A DNA stretch of 61,775 bases from an uncultured Bacteroidales bacterium. GTDB taxonomy: Bacteria > Bacteroidota > Bacteroidia > Bacteroidales > Paludibacteraceae. How positions within the stretch are numbered: position 1 is the stretch's first letter; the number at the start of each line of letters is the position of its first letter. Below are positions 60,890 through 61,775 of this stretch, in pieces. Location of the stretch: positions 1-61,775 of the forward strand of contig CALUOH010000030.1 of assembly GCA_944322025.1 (NCBI GenBank), read 5' to 3'. The position numbers were made by a program, and so were the translations under genes. The notes below the pieces were generated by a model. It did not search any database. It had not been told where the DNA came from and saw only the letters and a list, made by a program, of their open reading frames with translations.

Positions 60890-60903
60890 GGTGTAACTCT
60901 TTT

Positions 60904-61218
60904 TTATTGTTGTTTTATATCGCGTTTGGGATTTCTTGGAAACCATCCTTTCTCTACCCGTTTGACTTGTTCTTCTACTTCATGGATGCTCCAGAACGAG
61001 GAGAAGGAGACGACCGCCAGAAGTGACTGCGCCAACACGTTGTCTGCTAAGAGCGAGAAGACGAGCATGATTAGCCCGAGCGCGAGAAAGATGTATTTGC
61101 ATTTTGCGCCTATGTAGTATTCTCCCTTAATCACCAGCGGGTGGAAAAGCCCTATTGTGGCGAATGTGGCAGCTCCGATTATCAGTCCTGTAATATTGTG
61201 GGTTTCAATGAATTCCAT
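60904..61218 (-). CDS. DUF4491 family membrane protein
   Basis: The 104-residue protein has three hydrophobic segments (about residues 8-28, 40-58 and 62-82) and a basic C-terminal tail (VEKGWFPRNPKRDIKQQ). It fits DUF4491, a small membrane family of Bacteroidota and Firmicutes without known function. ATG at 61218 begins MEFIETHNITGLIIGAATF. Promoters in the minus direction lie at 61261-61290 and further upstream. The LysM gene follows after 14 nt and probably shares the transcript. Confidence 0.85.
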   Translation of the reverse strand: MEFIETHNITGLIIGAATFATIGLFHPLVIKGEYYIGAKCKYIFLALGLIMLVFSLLADNVLAQSLLAVVSFSSFWSIHEVEEQVKRVEKGWFPRNPKRDIKQQ

Positions 61219-61260
61219 GTTTGATGTACAGATATTATGGAGATATTGCGATTGCAGTTG

Positions 61261-61290
61261 CAAAGATAGCGAAAACCGATTGCAGAACAA
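61261..61290 (-). promoter_or_regulatory. Promoter of DUF4491/LysM operon, proximal
   Basis: On the minus strand: TTG (61290-61288), 19 nt, TATCTTTG (61268-61261). The leader is about 35-40 nt to the DUF4491 start. Confidence 0.7.
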
Positions 61291-61340
61291 TCATGTTTGC
61301 TGGAATTGTTCTATGGGTGATTATGTCTTGTGCGATGGCA

Positions 61341-61445
61341 CAAAGATAGCGAAAGTCGAGTGCAGAGACAAATGAGAACTTGTTCTCAATCTAGTTATGC
61401 CGAGACGCATCCTATCTTCTACAAAGATAGCGAAAGGTGAGCGGA
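61341..61445. repeat. Promoter-bearing repeat, copy B
   Basis: Matches copy A (50321-50430) on the opposite strand, by eye, with a few gaps. The order is CAAAGATAGCGAAAG, hairpin GAGAAC-TT-GTTCTC, GCCGAGACGCATCCTATCTT and CAAAGATAGCGAAAGGTGAGCG. The stem differs from copy A (ATGAAC/GTTCAT) by paired changes. A third, partial unit is at 61261-61340. Confidence 0.75.
61342..61372 (-). promoter_or_regulatory. Upstream promoter of DUF4491/LysM operon
   Basis: On the minus strand: TTTG (61372-61369), exactly 19 nt, TATCTTTG (61349-61342), a perfect consensus, 81 bp from the proximal promoter. Confidence 0.65.
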
Positions 61446-61453
61446 ATGGCAAA
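61422..61453 (-). promoter_or_regulatory. Distal promoter of DUF4491/LysM operon
   Basis: On the minus strand: TTTG (61453-61450), 20 nt, TATCTTTG (61429-61422), 80 bp from the middle promoter. Together these form three promoter-like units in tandem. Confidence 0.55.
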
Positions 61454-61509
61454 CTTGAGAGGTGGGTGTGGCGGAGGGCATGATGGGTGTATTCTTGTGC
61501 AGAGAAATG

Positions 61510-61547
61510 AAAATAGGGTGTAACTCATTGAGCTACACCCTATTTTA
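61510..61547 (-). terminator. Terminator of the gene at the right edge
   Basis: AAAATAGGGTGTA (61510-61522) pairs with TACACCCTATTTT (61535-61547), with an inner CTC/GAG pairing. T-rich ends suit the minus strand, and it lies about 65 nt after a frame that enters from the right edge. Confidence 0.65.
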
Positions 61548-61613
61548 CTATTGATGGTTATCGTCGTTTACCGATACTTATTTCACTTCCTCAAATATAA
61601 TATACAATGAATA

Positions 61614-61775
61614 TCAGCTATTTATAGTTTTATGGTACAAATAAGGGTATTTTAATAAGCAATTTCTAGAAATCACAATGGAAAACCTAGCTTCATGTAT
61701 GTCAAAGAAAGATTTATATTTATTTAACTGTCGCAATTTTGCCCGATTTTCTTTATCACTTGTTAGCCGTTTTTG
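61614..61775 (-). CDS. C-terminal end of an unidentified gene, cut by the window
   Basis: A minus-strand frame is open from the window edge for 53 codons and ends in TGA at 61614. The translation (QKRLTSDKENRAKLRQLNKY, then KSFFDIHEARFSIVISRNCL and KYPYLYHKTINS) has ordinary protein composition. A terminator follows in the right place. The DNA is much AT-richer than the neighbouring genes, suggesting transfer. I do not recognise a family, and the fragment could be chance. Confidence 0.4.
   Translation of the reverse strand, partial: QKRLTSDKENRAKLRQLNKYKSFFDIHEARFSIVISRNCLLKYPYLYHKTINS

Noticed and set aside
1..61775. CRISPR array, integrase, rRNA operon or replication origin
   Set aside because: No regularly spaced direct repeats with unique spacers, no recombinase or transposase gene and no rRNA-like sequence were found.

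Overview
This looks like a chromosomal window from a member of the order Bacteroidales (Bacteroidota). The gut family Muribaculaceae or a relative is my guess, not something I can prove. The grounds are: promoters of the Bacteroidota type (TTTG or TTG, 19-20 nt, TAnnTTTG) in front of many genes; no Shine-Dalgarno sequences; an archaeal/eukaryote-type prolyl-tRNA synthetase; a MalQ with two starch-binding domains; DUF4290, DUF4296, DUF4491, PCMD and calycin-like proteins; a type IX-style C-terminal domain; and ExbB-ExbD-ExbD and MlaE-MlaF operons. Composition is uneven: about 12-27 kb is AT-richer (envelope and surface-glycan genes) and the rest is GC-richer.

Layout. 0-3 kb: end of a conserved hypothetical gene, oxyR with a divergent small-RNA candidate, and apbE with a short mobile-element-like leader. 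3.4-7.8 kb: a cysteine desulfidase, then a cell-wall recycling pair (an AmgK-like kinase fused to a RapZ C-terminal domain, and a MurU-like uridylyltransferase) and a TatD nuclease. 8.0-12.2 kb: tRNA-Ser(GGA), the ExbB/ExbD proton-channel operon and the MlaEF lipid transporter. 12.2-16 kb: a DksA-like protein, lspA, a DUF4296 lipoprotein and proS. 16-22.7 kb: surface-glycan genes (Kelch lipoprotein, Wzi-like barrel, WaaP-like kinase, two GT2 enzymes, O-antigen ligase-like protein). 22.7-33.8 kb, minus strand: an OmpA-type porin with its lipoprotein partner, a helicase, pheT and malQ. 34-37 kb: an astacin-like lipoprotein, a small lipoprotein and prs. 37-46 kb, mostly minus strand: housekeeping genes (rpe, holA, AMP nucleosidase, tsaB) and a calycin-like surface protein. 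46-54 kb: an AraC regulator, a reductase with a zinc-ribbon tail, a PCMD protein, and an SGNH hydrolase/MBOAT acyltransferase pair. 54-57.7 kb: acyl-CoA dehydrogenase and both electron-transfer flavoprotein subunits. 58-61.7 kb: a second SGNH hydrolase, a LysM protein with a degenerate lysozyme-like domain, DUF4491, and the edge of another gene.

The strongest new-looking item is at 754-934. A roughly 109-nt minus-strand transcription unit (promoter, 5' hairpin, terminator with U8) diverges from oxyR. Between the two lies a four-part OxyR-type operator of the form ATAG-N7-CGAT-N6-ATAG-N7-CAAT. This is the layout of E. coli oxyR-oxyS, here without sequence homology. The second is a family of eight intergenic repeats with core GAGAGTACGTG, often in pairs 90-110 bp apart and always upstream of promoters. 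Two copies are nearly identical over 77 bp and inverted around a 7.7-kb block. The third is a separate promoter-bearing repeat (near 50.3 and 61.4 kb) whose internal hairpin shows compensatory changes.

All identifications come from reading the sequence and from memory of protein families. No database search, folding program or alignment tool was run.
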